Below, in pieces: positions 34,771 through 43,398 of a stretch of 64,000 nt of DNA. This DNA comes from Dyadobacter jiangsuensis. Its GTDB lineage: Bacteria > Bacteroidota > Bacteroidia > Cytophagales > Spirosomataceae. Every line of letters begins with the position of its first letter. The stretch's first letter is position 1. The stretch is from the NCBI RefSeq assembly GCF_003014695.1, contig NZ_PYAS01000005.1:62001-126000 (forward strand), given 5' to 3'. The position numbers were made by a program, and so were the translations under genes. The notes beneath the pieces are model-generated. The model had not been told where the DNA came from and did no database searches. It saw only the letters and a program-made list of their open reading frames with translations.

Positions 34771-34777
34771 TAGTCCT

Positions 34778-37700
34778 ATGAAATTTAGCGAATATAAAAC
34801 CTTAGGCTTCACCAACTGGTGCGTAGAGAACAGGACGACGATCTACATCTTTACGTTCATCATCACGCTGGCGGGGTTCATGGTATACAATAACCTGCCG
34901 AAAGAGCAGTTCCCGGATATCAAGATCCCGCAGATCTACATTAATACGGTGTATTTCGGGACGGCACCGGCCGATATCGAAAACACGATCAACAAGCCGA
35001 TCGAGAAGCAGCTCAAATCCCTCAACGGGGTCAAGAAGATCAAATCCAATGCATTGCAGGACGTTTCGGTAATCCTCGTGGAATTTACGCCGGACGTGGC
35101 CGTGGAAGTCGCCTTGCAAAGGGTAAGGGATGCGGTGGATAAGGCCAAAACCGACTTGCCCCAAAACCTCGACTCTGGCCCGACAGCCCAGGACGTGAAC
35201 TTCTCGGAGTTTCCGATCATGAACGTCAACATTGCGGGTAACTATTCTTTGAAACAACTGAAAGAATACGCAGAAGACCTGCAAGACGGAATCGAAGCAT
35301 TGCCTGAAATTACCCGCGTGGATATCCTCGGCGCTTTGAACCGCGAAATCCAGATCAATGTGAACCTCGACCGCATGAAATCGACGGGTTTGACATTCTA
35401 TGACGTTCAAACGGCGATCCAGAGTGAAAACATCAACGTTTCGGGTGGTGAGCTCAACGTACAGGGCGTGCGCCGCACCCTTCGCGTAAAAGGCGAGTAC
35501 ACGAACGTAGACGACATGGCGAACATCCGCATACGCACATCCACGGGCGCTACGGTCCGTCTGGGCGACATTGCCGAAGTGGCCGATGGCTTTGAAGAGC
35601 AGCAGGATTTCGCCCGTCTGGCCAACAAATCGGTAATTACCCTGAACGTGATCAAACGTTCGGGAGAGAACCTGGTCGATGCGGCCGACAAAATTGAAAA
35701 TGTAATCGCCGATTATAAAGAAAATCGTTTTCCGGCTGGTCTGGATATTAAAATTACGGCCGACCAGTCGATCCAGACCCGTGCCGACCTGCATGACCTG
35801 ATCAATACCGTTGTACTCGGCTTTATTTTCGTGGTACTTGTACTGATGTTCTTCATGGGTGTGCGCGACGCGATCTTCGTGGGGCTTTCGGTACCGCTAT
35901 CTGCCTTGGTAGCATTTGTATTAATGCCGATCATCGGCCCGATGGTAGGCACCGAGTTTACTTTGAACACCATCGTGCTCTTCGCATTCCTGCTGGGTAT
36001 TGGTCTCGTGGTGGATGACGCCATTGTGGTGATCGAAAACACGCACCGCTTGTTCAACATGCACAAGGACTGGACGATCCAGCAGGCAGTGAAAGCGGCG
36101 GCCGGCGAGGTATTCATTCCCGTACTTTCCGGTACCCTCACCACCATCGCGCCATTCTTCCCGCTTCTTTTCTGGACGGGTATAGTCGGGGAATTCATGA
36201 AATTCATGCCGCTAACGCTCATTATTACGCTTGGCGCCTCGCTTTTTGTGGCTTATGTAATGAACCCGGTATTTGCCGTGTCGTTCATGGGCCGCCATGA
36301 AGATGAAAAAGAAGCGCACGATACGAGTTTCAAAGCGATCCGCCGGCCGGTGATCATCCTGGTGGTAGCCGCTCTGATAGGTTATCTGATCGACCGCGGT
36401 GTGGGTAATTTCTTTGTATTTATATTGATACTCTGGATTTTCAACCACTATATTCTGACGCCGCGCATTCTGGTTCCCTTCCAGGATCACTTGTTGCCTG
36501 CATTGAAAAACGGCTACCGCAAACTGATCGACTGGCTGCTCAGAGGATGGCGTCCGGTGGTTGCCATTGTGGGTGTGTTCTTCCTGCTGATCGCCACGTT
36601 TATCATTACCGGGATTGCTCAGCCTAAGGTACTGTTCTTCCCAAGCGGAGATCCCGACTACGTATATGTTTACAACAAACTTCCGATCGGAACCGACGCC
36701 CGCGTGACCGACTCCGTCACCAAGATCATTGAAAAACGTGTTTTTGATGTTTTGGAGAAGGAAAAAGCCATGGATATGGTCAATTCGGTAATTGCCAACG
36801 TCGGCAAAAACGCGGGTGACCCATACAACCCAGACCGTTCTGCCACGCCGCACAAGTCGAAGGTGACCGTAGCATTCGTATACGGTACCGAACGTGGTGG
36901 AAGGTCGTCGGAGGCTATACTTCGCAAAATCCGCGACGCCGTATCCGGTATACCAGGTGCCGAAATCTCCGTAGAACGTGAAGCAGTAGGCCCGCCAACA
37001 GGTAAACCTATTTCCATCGAAATTTCCGGCGATGAATTTGAAGTACTTCAAAAACTGGAAAAAGACGTTCTGAAAAAAGTGCAGGATTCGGGTATTGAAG
37101 GGATTGATCAGCTCCGCTCCGACCTCGTTACCAACAAGCCCGAAATCGTCATTGACATCGATCGCGAGAAGGCACAACGTGAAGGCATCAGCTCGCAGCA
37201 GATCGCACTGGCAGTTCGTACGGCCTTGTTCGGTCTGGAAGTTTCGAAATTCCGTGATGACAAGGACGAATATCCGATCATGGTCCGATTGGAAAAAGAC
37301 GATCGCGAGCAAATTGAGAAGCTATTGAGCCTCAATGTCGTGTACCGCGACATGAATATGGGTGGTGCACTGCGCCAGGTACCGATCACTTCCGTTGCCA
37401 ATATTCATTATTCGACGACTTTCAGCCAGATTAACCGTCAGGACCAGCGTCGTATCGTCACCCTGGGCTCCGATGTGCTGCCGGGCTACAATGCCAACGA
37501 AATTGTAGCGCAGATCCAAACACTGATCCAGGAAATGGAGGTACCAAATGGCTATATTATCAAAATGGGTGGCGAGCAGGAAGAGCAGGCCGAATCTATG
37601 GCATTCCTTGGAACTGCGTTCGGTGCGGCGATCATGCTGATTTATCTGATCCTGGCCACACAGTTCAACTCGGTCATCAAGCCATTTATTATCTTCTTTA

Positions 37701-38209
37701 CCATCGTGCTTTCGCTCATTGGTGTATTGCTGGGCTTTGTGATCTTCAACAAAGATTTCTCAATCATCATGTCCGGTGTAGGTATCATCGCATTGGCTGG
37801 TATTGTGGTGAAAAACGGTATTCTACTCATCGAGTTCATCGAAGAGCTCCGTGGGCGCGGGTACCCGATGCGCGAGGCTATTATTGAAGGTGGCGCGATC
37901 CGTCTGACACCCGTGTTGCTTACAGCCTCCGCGGCCGTACTGGGTCTGGTACCGCTTGCATTGGGTATCACAGTCGACTTCGTGGGCCTCTTCCGCGATC
38001 TCGAACCCCATTTGATCGTCGGCGGGCCAAGCTCGGTGTTCTGGAACATCCTCGCCTGGACGATCATTTTCGGTCTGACATTCTCTACCCTGCTGACGCT
38101 CATCATGGTACCATGTATGTATTACGTCAACGAGCGCATCCGCGACAAATGGTTCCGGAAAGGCAAGGTCGATGTCGTAAATCCGGACTGGCAGAACGAA
38201 TCGATCTAG
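34778..38209 (+). CDS. RND efflux permease (HAE-1/AcrB-like)
   Basis: About 1143 residues from the ATG at 34778 (KFSEYKTLGFTNWCVENRTTIYIFTFI). It has the inner-membrane RND architecture: a first TM helix, large periplasmic loop 1 (IKIPQIYINTVYFGTAPADIENTINKPIEKQLKSLNGVKKI), the TM4 motif GIGLVVDDAIVVIENTHRLF (proton-relay aspartates), and a second half with the conserved GIVVKNGILLIEFIEELRGRGYPMREAIIEGG. A hydrophobic insertion at about residues 524-560 (RRPVIILVVAALIGYLIDRG) adds a helical hairpin in mid-protein. It forms the pump with the preceding adaptor and TolC genes. Confidence 0.93.
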   Translation: MKFSEYKTLGFTNWCVENRTTIYIFTFIITLAGFMVYNNLPKEQFPDIKIPQIYINTVYFGTAPADIENTINKPIEKQLKSLNGVKKIKSNALQDVSVILVEFTPDVAVEVALQRVRDAVDKAKTDLPQNLDSGPTAQDVNFSEFPIMNVNIAGNYSLKQLKEYAEDLQDGIEALPEITRVDILGALNREIQINVNLDRMKSTGLTFYDVQTAIQSENINVSGGELNVQGVRRTLRVKGEYTNVDDMANIRIRTSTGATVRLGDIAEVADGFEEQQDFARLANKSVITLNVIKRSGENLVDAADKIENVIADYKENRFPAGLDIKITADQSIQTRADLHDLINTVVLGFIFVVLVLMFFMGVRDAIFVGLSVPLSALVAFVLMPIIGPMVGTEFTLNTIVLFAFLLGIGLVVDDAIVVIENTHRLFNMHKDWTIQQAVKAAAGEVFIPVLSGTLTTIAPFFPLLFWTGIVGEFMKFMPLTLIITLGASLFVAYVMNPVFAVSFMGRHEDEKEAHDTSFKAIRRPVIILVVAALIGYLIDRGVGNFFVFILILWIFNHYILTPRILVPFQDHLLPALKNGYRKLIDWLLRGWRPVVAIVGVFFLLIATFIITGIAQPKVLFFPSGDPDYVYVYNKLPIGTDARVTDSVTKIIEKRVFDVLEKEKAMDMVNSVIANVGKNAGDPYNPDRSATPHKSKVTVAFVYGTERGGRSSEAILRKIRDAVSGIPGAEISVEREAVGPPTGKPISIEISGDEFEVLQKLEKDVLKKVQDSGIEGIDQLRSDLVTNKPEIVIDIDREKAQREGISSQQIALAVRTALFGLEVSKFRDDKDEYPIMVRLEKDDREQIEKLLSLNVVYRDMNMGGALRQVPITSVANIHYSTTFSQINRQDQRRIVTLGSDVLPGYNANEIVAQIQTLIQEMEVPNGYIIKMGGEQEEQAESMAFLGTAFGAAIMLIYLILATQFNSVIKPFIIFFTIVLSLIGVLLGFVIFNKDFSIIMSGVGIIALAGIVVKNGILLIEFIEELRGRGYPMREAIIEGGAIRLTPVLLTASAAVLGLVPLALGITVDFVGLFRDLEPHLIVGGPSSVFWNILAWTIIFGLTFSTLLTLIMVPCMYYVNERIRDKWFRKGKVDVVNPDWQNESI

Positions 38210-38224
38210 ACTCCCGGCACATGG

Positions 38225-38273
38225 ATTGTTCATTTCAGGTTGTTTCAATTTTTTTCAACCTGAAATGAACAAT
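38225..38273. terminator. 18-bp perfect inverted repeat after RND operon
   Basis: The arms 38225-38242 and 38256-38273 are exact reverse complements with a T-rich 13-nt loop. It lies 16 bp after the permease stop codon and just before the tRNA promoter. A terminator role is likely although no T-tract follows the stem. Confidence 0.6.
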
Positions 38274-38288
38274 AATCCAAAACATTCT

Positions 38289-38296
38289 TAGATTTG
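38289..38296 (+). promoter_or_regulatory. TAGATTTG -7 box of tRNA-Pro
   Basis: A perfect TANNTTTG match starts 46 bp before the tRNA 5' end. Confidence 0.5.
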
Positions 38297-38334
38297 CAAC
38301 CCCAAAGAACGGCCGTAAGGCATTCTTGAAAGTT

Positions 38335-38408
38335 CGGGATGTAGCGCAGCCCGGTAGCGCACTAGCATGGGGTGCTAGGGGTCGCAAGTTCGAATCTTGT
38401 CATCCCGA
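38335..38408 (+). tRNA. tRNA-Pro (anticodon GGG)
   Basis: A complete 74-nt cloverleaf: acceptor stem CGGGATG/CATCCCG with discriminator A at 38408, D-stem GCGC/GCGC, anticodon stem CTAGC/GCTAG with loop ATGGGGT giving anticodon GGG, and T-arm GCAAG-TTCGAAT-CTTGT. CCA is not encoded. A 10-bp stem-loop with T-tract follows at 38420-38457. The 3' neighbourhood carries a duplicated 11-mer (38458-38479). Confidence 0.95.
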
Positions 38409-38419
38409 CATTGATTATC

Positions 38420-38457
38420 AGCCACTTACGATGAAAATTGTAGGTGGCTTTTTTCTT
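38420..38457 (+). terminator. Intrinsic terminator of tRNA-Pro
   Basis: AGCCACTTAC (38420-38429) pairs with GTAGGTGGCT (38440-38449) including one G-T pair, followed by TTTTTTCTT. A standard rho-independent terminator 11 nt after the tRNA. Confidence 0.85.
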
Positions 38458-38748
38458 AGGTCGAACATAGGTCGAACATTTTTTCTCAGGTTCACTGAGT
38501 TTTTCTGATTCCGGTGAACTGATTTAGTCATTTTTTAGAGTTTGACTTTCGGAAAACGGGCATCCAAAATTGAATTATTTGATCGACTAACTCACCCAGT
38601 GTTCGATTATACGGTCGTTCAAGCGTACAATCAAGAGAATTTCTGAAAATGCTGATTCTGAGCTTTTTCACCTAATTATTGGTTCAGTTTTGCCTCTGAT
38701 AGTACCGTTAAACTGTAATTACGGCTGTGCCATTGTGGAATTGCTCAG
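38458..38748. other. Gene-free region after tRNA-Pro with tandem 11-mer
   Basis: It begins with AGGTCGAACAT twice in tandem (38458-38468 and 38469-38479). The remainder to 38748 has no supportable ORF. Such short sequences behind tRNA genes can be scars of site-specific integration, but no integrase remnant is seen, so this is inference. Confidence 0.5.
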
Positions 38749-38788
38749 CATAAAAAGATCAAATATGATGCTGCTTCTCAGGCATCAT
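38749..38788 (-). terminator. Terminator of the minus-strand redox operon
   Basis: ATGATGC (38765-38771) and GCATCAT (38782-38788) form a 7-bp stem overlapping the deaminase stop codon. Reading on the minus strand it is followed by a T-rich run ending in TTTTTA. Confidence 0.55.
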
Positions 38789-39200
38789 GCGGCGATTTAA
38801 ACGTCTCTATCACAGGTGGCGGCGTCCAAATCTGTATATCAGCTGCCGTCAGAATGGGCCATGATGAACTGACGCCGCCGACTGCCGGTACTGCATGCTC
38901 GAAACCCACCCAGCTGATTTGATAATGCCGGATCACGTACGAACAGAGGATGCAAGGCTCGTGGGTGGTATACATCGCGCAGCCGGTAAGTTTGTCGGTG
39001 CCGAGGCGTTTCAATGCATCACGGATAGCTTCCACTTCCGCATGTCGGGTGATGTCATTGTCGGGGCGCGTGGCTTCGATGCCCTCGCCTACGATGACGC
39101 CGTCGCGCACGATGAGTGCGCCGACGGGCGTGTTACCCGATTGGCCGGCCTCCAATGCCAGCTCGTGACAGCGTTGTAAAAATCTTCGGTGATCGTCCAT
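38778..39200 (-). CDS. Nucleoside/nucleotide deaminase (CMP/dCMP-type zinc deaminase)
   Basis: A 140-residue protein starting MDDHRRFLQRCHELA at 39200. The zinc-binding deaminase motifs are HAE (H53-A54-E55) and PCILC (C83, C86). The ending QIWTPPPVIETFKSP and the size resemble guanine/cytosine deaminase-like proteins of unknown substrate. It is the last gene of the four-gene minus-strand operon; its ATG lies 5 bp after the FNR-like stop. TetR control through the upstream operator is inferred. A link between a deaminase and the redox genes is not obvious. Confidence 0.85.
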   Translation of the reverse strand: MDDHRRFLQRCHELALEAGQSGNTPVGALIVRDGVIVGEGIEATRPDNDITRHAEVEAIRDALKRLGTDKLTGCAMYTTHEPCILCSYVIRHYQISWVGFEHAVPAVGGVSSSWPILTAADIQIWTPPPVIETFKSPHDA

Positions 39201-39204
39201 TTGT

Positions 39205-40266
39205 CTATAAATCAAGCACCAGATCGGTTTCAGGCCGTGCGCAGCAAAGCAGAATTTCACCCTCGAAAGGGTCGCCGAATGGTTCCGGGTCGTAAGTTAC
39301 TGTTCCTGAAATTATCCTTGTGCTGCAACTCATGCAAGTACCTTCCCTGCAACTGCTTGGCGGGTAAATGTCGTGTTTTTCGAGCAAATTCAGCAGGTTT
39401 CCGTATCCATCGGCCCAGGAAAATGACCGGCCAGATTGCGTGAGTGAGATTGTCGGGACCGCACCGGCCAGGTCTTCTTCGATAAAAATCGGCGCTGTTT
39501 TCTGATCTGGTAAAACAGTGTTGTCATTTCCACTAAGATAAGTACAAAACAACCGGGAATCAGCAACGCCCGAGGACCGCAGTCCATCAGCAAGTGTTTT
39601 GACAAAAGATTCGGGGCCGCAAATGTAAAAGTCGCTATTGGCAGGGGATGAATTTTGTTTGAGAAAATCCAGGTCTATCCGACCGAACGCGTCATAGTCA
39701 ACCCCAATGATTTCGGACAGCGACGGCTGGCTATGGTGGATCGACACCCGTATGTGCGCCTGCGTGCGGGCCAGCGATCGCAGCCACCCGAGCATCGGCT
39801 GCTCGCCCGCATTCCTGCTTCCGTGCACAAACCAAACCTGCCGGGGATCGGGCTCTTCGGCAATGGCTTCGAGCATGCTGAGCATAGGCGTAATGCCTAC
39901 ACCGGCGCTGAGAAGCACGACCGGCCGTCGTGAGTCTTTTTGTAATGCAAACCCGCCAAGAGGTTCGCTGATCCAGATTGTATCGCCAATATCAACATGA
40001 TCATGCAAGAACGACGATGCAATACCGGGCTGATCCGGTGTGCCCTCGCGCTTTACGGTAATGCGGTAAAGGTTCTGGCCAGGCACGCCTGATAAGGTGT
40101 AAGAACGTTGAACCGGCCCGGCTTGCCCGGGTATTTGCAGCCGGACGATAATGTGCTGCCCCGGCAGATAATGCGCAAGGCGATCGCCATCGGCGGGTTT
40201 GAGGTAAAATGACCAGATCGTCTGGCTTTCCTGAACTTTATCGATGACCTGAACGGGCTTGAACAT
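39205..40266 (-). CDS. Ferredoxin--NAD(P)H reductase-like flavoprotein with C-terminal 2Fe-2S domain
   Basis: A 353-residue protein. An FAD-binding barrel (about 1-105) has RSYTLSGVPG, and the NAD(P) domain (about 115-235) has VVLLSAGVGITPMLSMLEAI and FYICGPESFVKTL. A C-terminal plant-type ferredoxin domain has the iron-sulfur ligands in SCREGTCMSC and LLCC (about 306-345). This is the electron-transfer module of oxygenase reductases and of flavohaemoglobin-like systems. Its partner here is probably the adjacent pyridoxamine-oxidase-like protein. All cofactor motifs look intact. Confidence 0.9.
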   Translation of the reverse strand: MFKPVQVIDKVQESQTIWSFYLKPADGDRLAHYLPGQHIIVRLQIPGQAGPVQRSYTLSGVPGQNLYRITVKREGTPDQPGIASSFLHDHVDIGDTIWISEPLGGFALQKDSRRPVVLLSAGVGITPMLSMLEAIAEEPDPRQVWFVHGSRNAGEQPMLGWLRSLARTQAHIRVSIHHSQPSLSEIIGVDYDAFGRIDLDFLKQNSSPANSDFYICGPESFVKTLADGLRSSGVADSRLFCTYLSGNDNTVLPDQKTAPIFIEEDLAGAVPTISLTQSGRSFSWADGYGNLLNLLEKHDIYPPSSCREGTCMSCSTRIISGTVTYDPEPFGDPFEGEILLCCARPETDLVLDL

Positions 40267-40271
40267 GAATG

Positions 40272-41192
40272 CTAAACGTTAAATGGGGAATAATCCAGAA
40301 AGGTCCAGTTGAGTCCGGCCAGGCTTGTCTGCCTTCGCCAGCTGTGTAAATGAAACTGCCAGTAGCGACCGGTACCGCCTGTGGTGTCGTCTTCGTCGGG
40401 CCCGGTAAAGTCCAGTTCGGCATGGCCGGTAAGTTGCAGGGTTTCGCCGGATTTGAAATCTACGAAAAGCAACGCGGCGCGGGGATTGATCGTGAAATTG
40501 CCGAGCGAATTGAACATGCTGTTGCCGTTGTAATCGGGGATGCGGAGCGTGCGCTCGTCGAGGATTTGTACAAAACCCGGGTTGCCGCCCCGGTGGCCGA
40601 CATCGATGTGGTCGTCGTCGTGGCCGCTGCCGACAAACAGGGTGTCGGCGCTGGTAATCCAGCTTTGCAATGCATCGGTGAAATGCCCGCCGGTTTCGGT
40701 GGCTGCATGGGCCTGCCGTGTGGCTGCGGTCACTGCTACTTCGCGCCGCTGAATGTAGCGTGGGCAAAGCGGGAAGCATTCCTGCACGTGCACTTGCAAA
40801 CCGGTACCGTCAGGCGCAAACATCACCGGGCCGTTCACTTTCAACCGCCTGCGCGTGGCCAGCTCGATGAACAGCAGGCCGACGCTGGGGTGCCCGGCCA
40901 CATTGGACCAGAAAATATCATTTTCAGCCGACACCAGATGTTCCGTATGCAGCTGCACCGCTTGCGGCGATTCGGCCTGCACAAAACCGGGCTGGCCTGC
41001 CAGCATCGATACCCAGATGTTTTGCTCCTGATCCAGACTCGCGGCGAGCACGGAAGGCTGTTTATCGACAAATTTCAATGCGCCGTTGGGAATCTTGTCG
41101 GCAATGAGCCGGCCGTTCCGACTGGCGATCTGCGACTCGCCGGCCAGGGCCTGGACTTTCAGCTCACCGGGGTGAAATGGGTTGTTTTCCAT
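40272..41192 (-). CDS. Pyridoxamine 5'-phosphate oxidase-like flavin/haem-binding protein
   Basis: About 306 residues from ATG at 41192 (TTG at 41219 rejected). It shows the PNPOx-like split-barrel pattern in two halves: SRNGRLIADKIPNGALKFVDKQPSVLAAS near the N-terminus and DTLFVGSGHDDDHIDVGHRGGNPGFVQILDERTLRIPDYNGNSMFNSLGNF later. Such proteins bind FMN, F420 or haem and act as reductases. It is encoded between a DsrE-like protein and an FNR-like protein with a 2Fe-2S domain; PNPOx and FNR domains are found fused in some bacteria (recollection, not checked), so it may receive electrons from the reductase. Confidence 0.85.
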   Translation of the reverse strand: MENNPFHPGELKVQALAGESQIASRNGRLIADKIPNGALKFVDKQPSVLAASLDQEQNIWVSMLAGQPGFVQAESPQAVQLHTEHLVSAENDIFWSNVAGHPSVGLLFIELATRRRLKVNGPVMFAPDGTGLQVHVQECFPLCPRYIQRREVAVTAATRQAHAATETGGHFTDALQSWITSADTLFVGSGHDDDHIDVGHRGGNPGFVQILDERTLRIPDYNGNSMFNSLGNFTINPRAALLFVDFKSGETLQLTGHAELDFTGPDEDDTTGGTGRYWQFHLHSWRRQTSLAGLNWTFLDYSPFNV

Positions 41193-41244
41193 GTTCAGCG
41201 TAGGGAAATGCGGCCGCAATTACCAGCGGCCGCAGGTTTCGGAA

Positions 41245-41619
41245 TTAGAATGTAATGATCTGATAGCCTTCTTCTTGCAGCTGCACAAAGCTGGGCAGGC
41301 CGGAAGTGCCGGGAATGGCATTGGTCGAAATAAGGTCGTAGCCGGTGGTATCCGCGCCGAAGACGTTGGCGCAGCCGCAGGAAACGCCCTGCACTTTGTC
41401 TTTCACAGCTTCGAACAAGCCATAAAACGGACTGTCTGCTTTTTCGAGCAATGCGGGCCAGCGGGTACCTGCGCCCTGGAAGAGGATCGTCACTTCCTGG
41501 TTTGCCTGTTTAAAATCGTAAGCCGCCGCCAGCGCATTGAACAGTTTGCCGTTGGCATCGTCGGAATTGGAGTTAGGATCTGAAAGAATAATCAGGGCCG
41601 TTTTTGCATCATTTTTCAT
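41245..41619 (-). CDS. DsrE family protein
   Basis: A 124-residue Rossmann-like DsrE/DsrF-type protein: N-terminal strand TALIILSDPNS, conserved QANQEVTILFQGAGTRW and a cysteine pair in GVSCGCANVFG (about residues 80-85). DsrE proteins carry sulfur in relay systems or act as small redox proteins. It is the first gene of the TetR-controlled operon, and a 16-bp palindromic operator lies 43 bp upstream of its start. Confidence 0.85.
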   Translation of the reverse strand: MKNDAKTALIILSDPNSNSDDANGKLFNALAAAYDFKQANQEVTILFQGAGTRWPALLEKADSPFYGLFEAVKDKVQGVSCGCANVFGADTTGYDLISTNAIPGTSGLPSFVQLQEEGYQIITF

Positions 41620-41661
41620 TGTACTTGATTGATTTAAACTTTAAAAATTAAACTTACAATT

Positions 41662-41677
41662 TACCGAACGATCGGTA
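41662..41677. promoter_or_regulatory. TetR operator copy A (TACCGAACGATCGGTA)
   Basis: A perfect 16-bp palindrome TACCGA-ACGA-TCGGTA. An identical copy lies at 42290-42305. This copy is just upstream of the DsrE-first operon, the other in front of the TetR gene itself; both fit a TetR repressor binding site. Confidence 0.85.
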
Positions 41678-41700
41678 AAAATTTTGACAAAAAATATATG

Positions 41701-42270
41701 TTAAAAATGAGTCTTCATGAATTTGGCGCTCATTTCGGCTAACATGGCTTTGAACATCGAGGGTTGCCCAAGCGAGCGCTGCACGATGAGCGTTCCCTGG
41801 ATTTTCACCATGAGTTCATTGGCCAGCTGCTGCGCCTGTTGCTCATTGTGGCCGAATTCGAGGGCCAGGTGTTTGAAAGAGCGGATCAACGTTTCGAAAA
41901 TCGCGCCGATTTCTTTCTGAAAAAGGTTTGCCGCCGAGCCATGCGACAATGCCCGGAGAATGCAATCGAGGCGGCCACCATCGTAGAGCTCGTCGATAGC
42001 CTTCAATGCAGTATCGAGCCGGTCTTCCGGCGTGCTATCCGAGACAACGGGCACATCGGCAATTCTGCTTTTGGCCCAGGTAGCAACATAACGGAGCACG
42101 GCGTGTGCCATCTCTTCTTTGCCCTGCGGGAAGCGGTGGTAGAGGCTGGCTTTCTTCAACTGCGTCGCTTGCGCAAGCGTGGCCATACTCGCACCATCGT
42201 AACCGGACGACCGGAATACTTCCATCAGTTTGTCGATAACGACATCGTGTTCAACTTTTGCGTAAGCCAT
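41701..42270 (-). CDS. TetR/AcrR family regulator of the DsrE-PNPOx-FNR-deaminase operon
   Basis: About 189 residues from ATG at 42270 (TTG at 42288 is an alternative). HTH: MEVFRSSGYDGASMATLAQATQLKKASLYHRFPQGKEEM. The C-terminal domain with a DAALKAIDEL-like helix is of the TetR_C_YxaF kind. Identical 16-bp palindromes flank its coding region: one 20 bp upstream of the start and one just after the stop, in front of the DsrE gene. This predicts autorepression and co-repression of the four-gene redox operon. The inducer is unknown. Confidence 0.92.
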   Translation of the reverse strand: MAYAKVEHDVVIDKLMEVFRSSGYDGASMATLAQATQLKKASLYHRFPQGKEEMAHAVLRYVATWAKSRIADVPVVSDSTPEDRLDTALKAIDELYDGGRLDCILRALSHGSAANLFQKEIGAIFETLIRSFKHLALEFGHNEQQAQQLANELMVKIQGTLIVQRSLGQPSMFKAMLAEMSAKFMKTHF

Positions 42271-42289
42271 GTATTCTGAGTGTTTCAAA

Positions 42290-42305
42290 TACCGAACGAT
42301 CGGTA
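42290..42305. promoter_or_regulatory. TetR operator copy B (TACCGAACGATCGGTA)
   Basis: Identical to copy A at 41662-41677 over all 16 bases. It lies in the 134-bp divergent gap between this TetR gene and the AraC gene, so the AraC promoter could also be affected. Confidence 0.85.
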
Positions 42306-42404
42306 AAGAAAATTAGTTCAGTAATGGGAGAAAAATTTTTATGGAACTTACAGACTATCCCGACCGTTTGGTAAAATTAATGTATCAAACCAGCTGTGTG
42401 ATCC

Positions 42405-43292
42405 ATGAACAATACCCGCCATTGCAGCGTCATCATCAAAGAGACTCCCGCCGTTCTTTCCTGGGACGATGAGATCCATTTAATGCACCATATGCATTTC
42501 GAGGACATTCCTGCTACGCTGACCAGTGTGCATATGAATATGATCAGCATTGTCATTAACGGGCAAAAGGAGATCAGCAGCGGCGAATGCACCACTACCG
42601 TTACCGCCGGAGCGGGGTTTAGCCTGAAAAAGGGAACTTACCGGATCGCGGAGAAAGTGGTCGATCCCGCTGTGGGCTATGATGAGATTACCATTCTCTT
42701 TTCCGACGAATGGCTCCGCGCCCAGGCTGGAAACATATTTGCTTGCACCAGCCTCGCACAGCCCGACGAACCGGAACAGAACATTCCCGGCGTAGCATTA
42801 CTCCCGGCCGACGATCTGACGGCCGCACTAACCTTGCAGCTCAAAGCCTGCATTACCGGCAATGCCGATCCCGAGCGCAAACGGTTTCTTTTACCCGCCA
42901 AGATCACCGAACTGTTCCAGATCCTGATCTCCGCGCCGGAGGGGCATTTGCTTGAAAAACAGCTCCGCAGCATCGATAGTTTTTTCTCCCCGGACCTCGT
43001 GTTGTTAATGCAAAACCATTACAAGGAAAATATGTCGCTGGAACAATACGCTTCCCTGGCCAATTGCAGCCTTTCGACATTCAAGCGCAAGTTTCAGCAG
43101 ACCTTTAAAATGAACCCCGGAAAATGGATCATGCAGCGGAGGCTCGAAACGGCTTACGAGCTGCTGCAAAGCTCCGAAAAGAACGTGACCGAGATCGCCT
43201 ACGAGGTCGGTTTTGAAACGCCCGCCCATTTTATTGCTTCTTTTAAACAGAAATACAGCAGCACGCCCAAGCAGTTGCAGCAGCGGTTTTGA
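42405..43292 (+). CDS. AraC family transcriptional regulator
   Basis: A 295-residue protein. The C-terminal double HTH (about 195-295) is clear: MSLEQYASLANCSLSTFKRKFQQTFKMNPGKWIMQRRLETAYELLQSSEKNVTEIAYEVGFETPAHFIASFKQKYSSTPKQLQ. The N-terminal 180 residues are a cupin-like sensor domain that I cannot assign. It is divergent from the TetR operon and upstream of DsbA/Nudix/OYE/RND genes, which may be its targets; a terminator lies between it and the DsbA-like gene. Confidence 0.92.
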   Translation: MNNTRHCSVIIKETPAVLSWDDEIHLMHHMHFEDIPATLTSVHMNMISIVINGQKEISSGECTTTVTAGAGFSLKKGTYRIAEKVVDPAVGYDEITILFSDEWLRAQAGNIFACTSLAQPDEPEQNIPGVALLPADDLTAALTLQLKACITGNADPERKRFLLPAKITELFQILISAPEGHLLEKQLRSIDSFFSPDLVLLMQNHYKENMSLEQYASLANCSLSTFKRKFQQTFKMNPGKWIMQRRLETAYELLQSSEKNVTEIAYEVGFETPAHFIASFKQKYSSTPKQLQQRF

Positions 43293-43341
43293 CCCTTTTT
43301 AGCCTGAACTTTACAGGACATTTTTTGGACTTCTCGTGAAA

Positions 43342-43370
43342 TAGCCCCTCCTCCAAAGGGGCTAATTTTG
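43342..43370 (+). terminator. Terminator/promoter overlap before DsbA-like gene
   Basis: TAGCCCCT (43342-43349) and AGGGGCTA (43357-43364) form a perfect 8-bp stem with a 7-nt loop, followed by ATTTTG. The end of the stem is also the start of TAATTTTG (43363-43370), a perfect -7 box for the next gene 28 bp away. Confidence 0.65.
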
Positions 43371-43398
43371 TTTCATCAAACAATCAGCAAGATGCGTT

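Noticed and set aside
34676..34777. Longer start for the RND permease at 34676
   Set aside because: The added 34 residues derive from the GTCA/octamer repeats; the family begins with KFSEYKTLG at 34778.
38458..38479. Verified attachment site of an integrated element
   Set aside because: Only a short tandem repeat; no second copy or integrase in view, so kept as a weak hypothesis.
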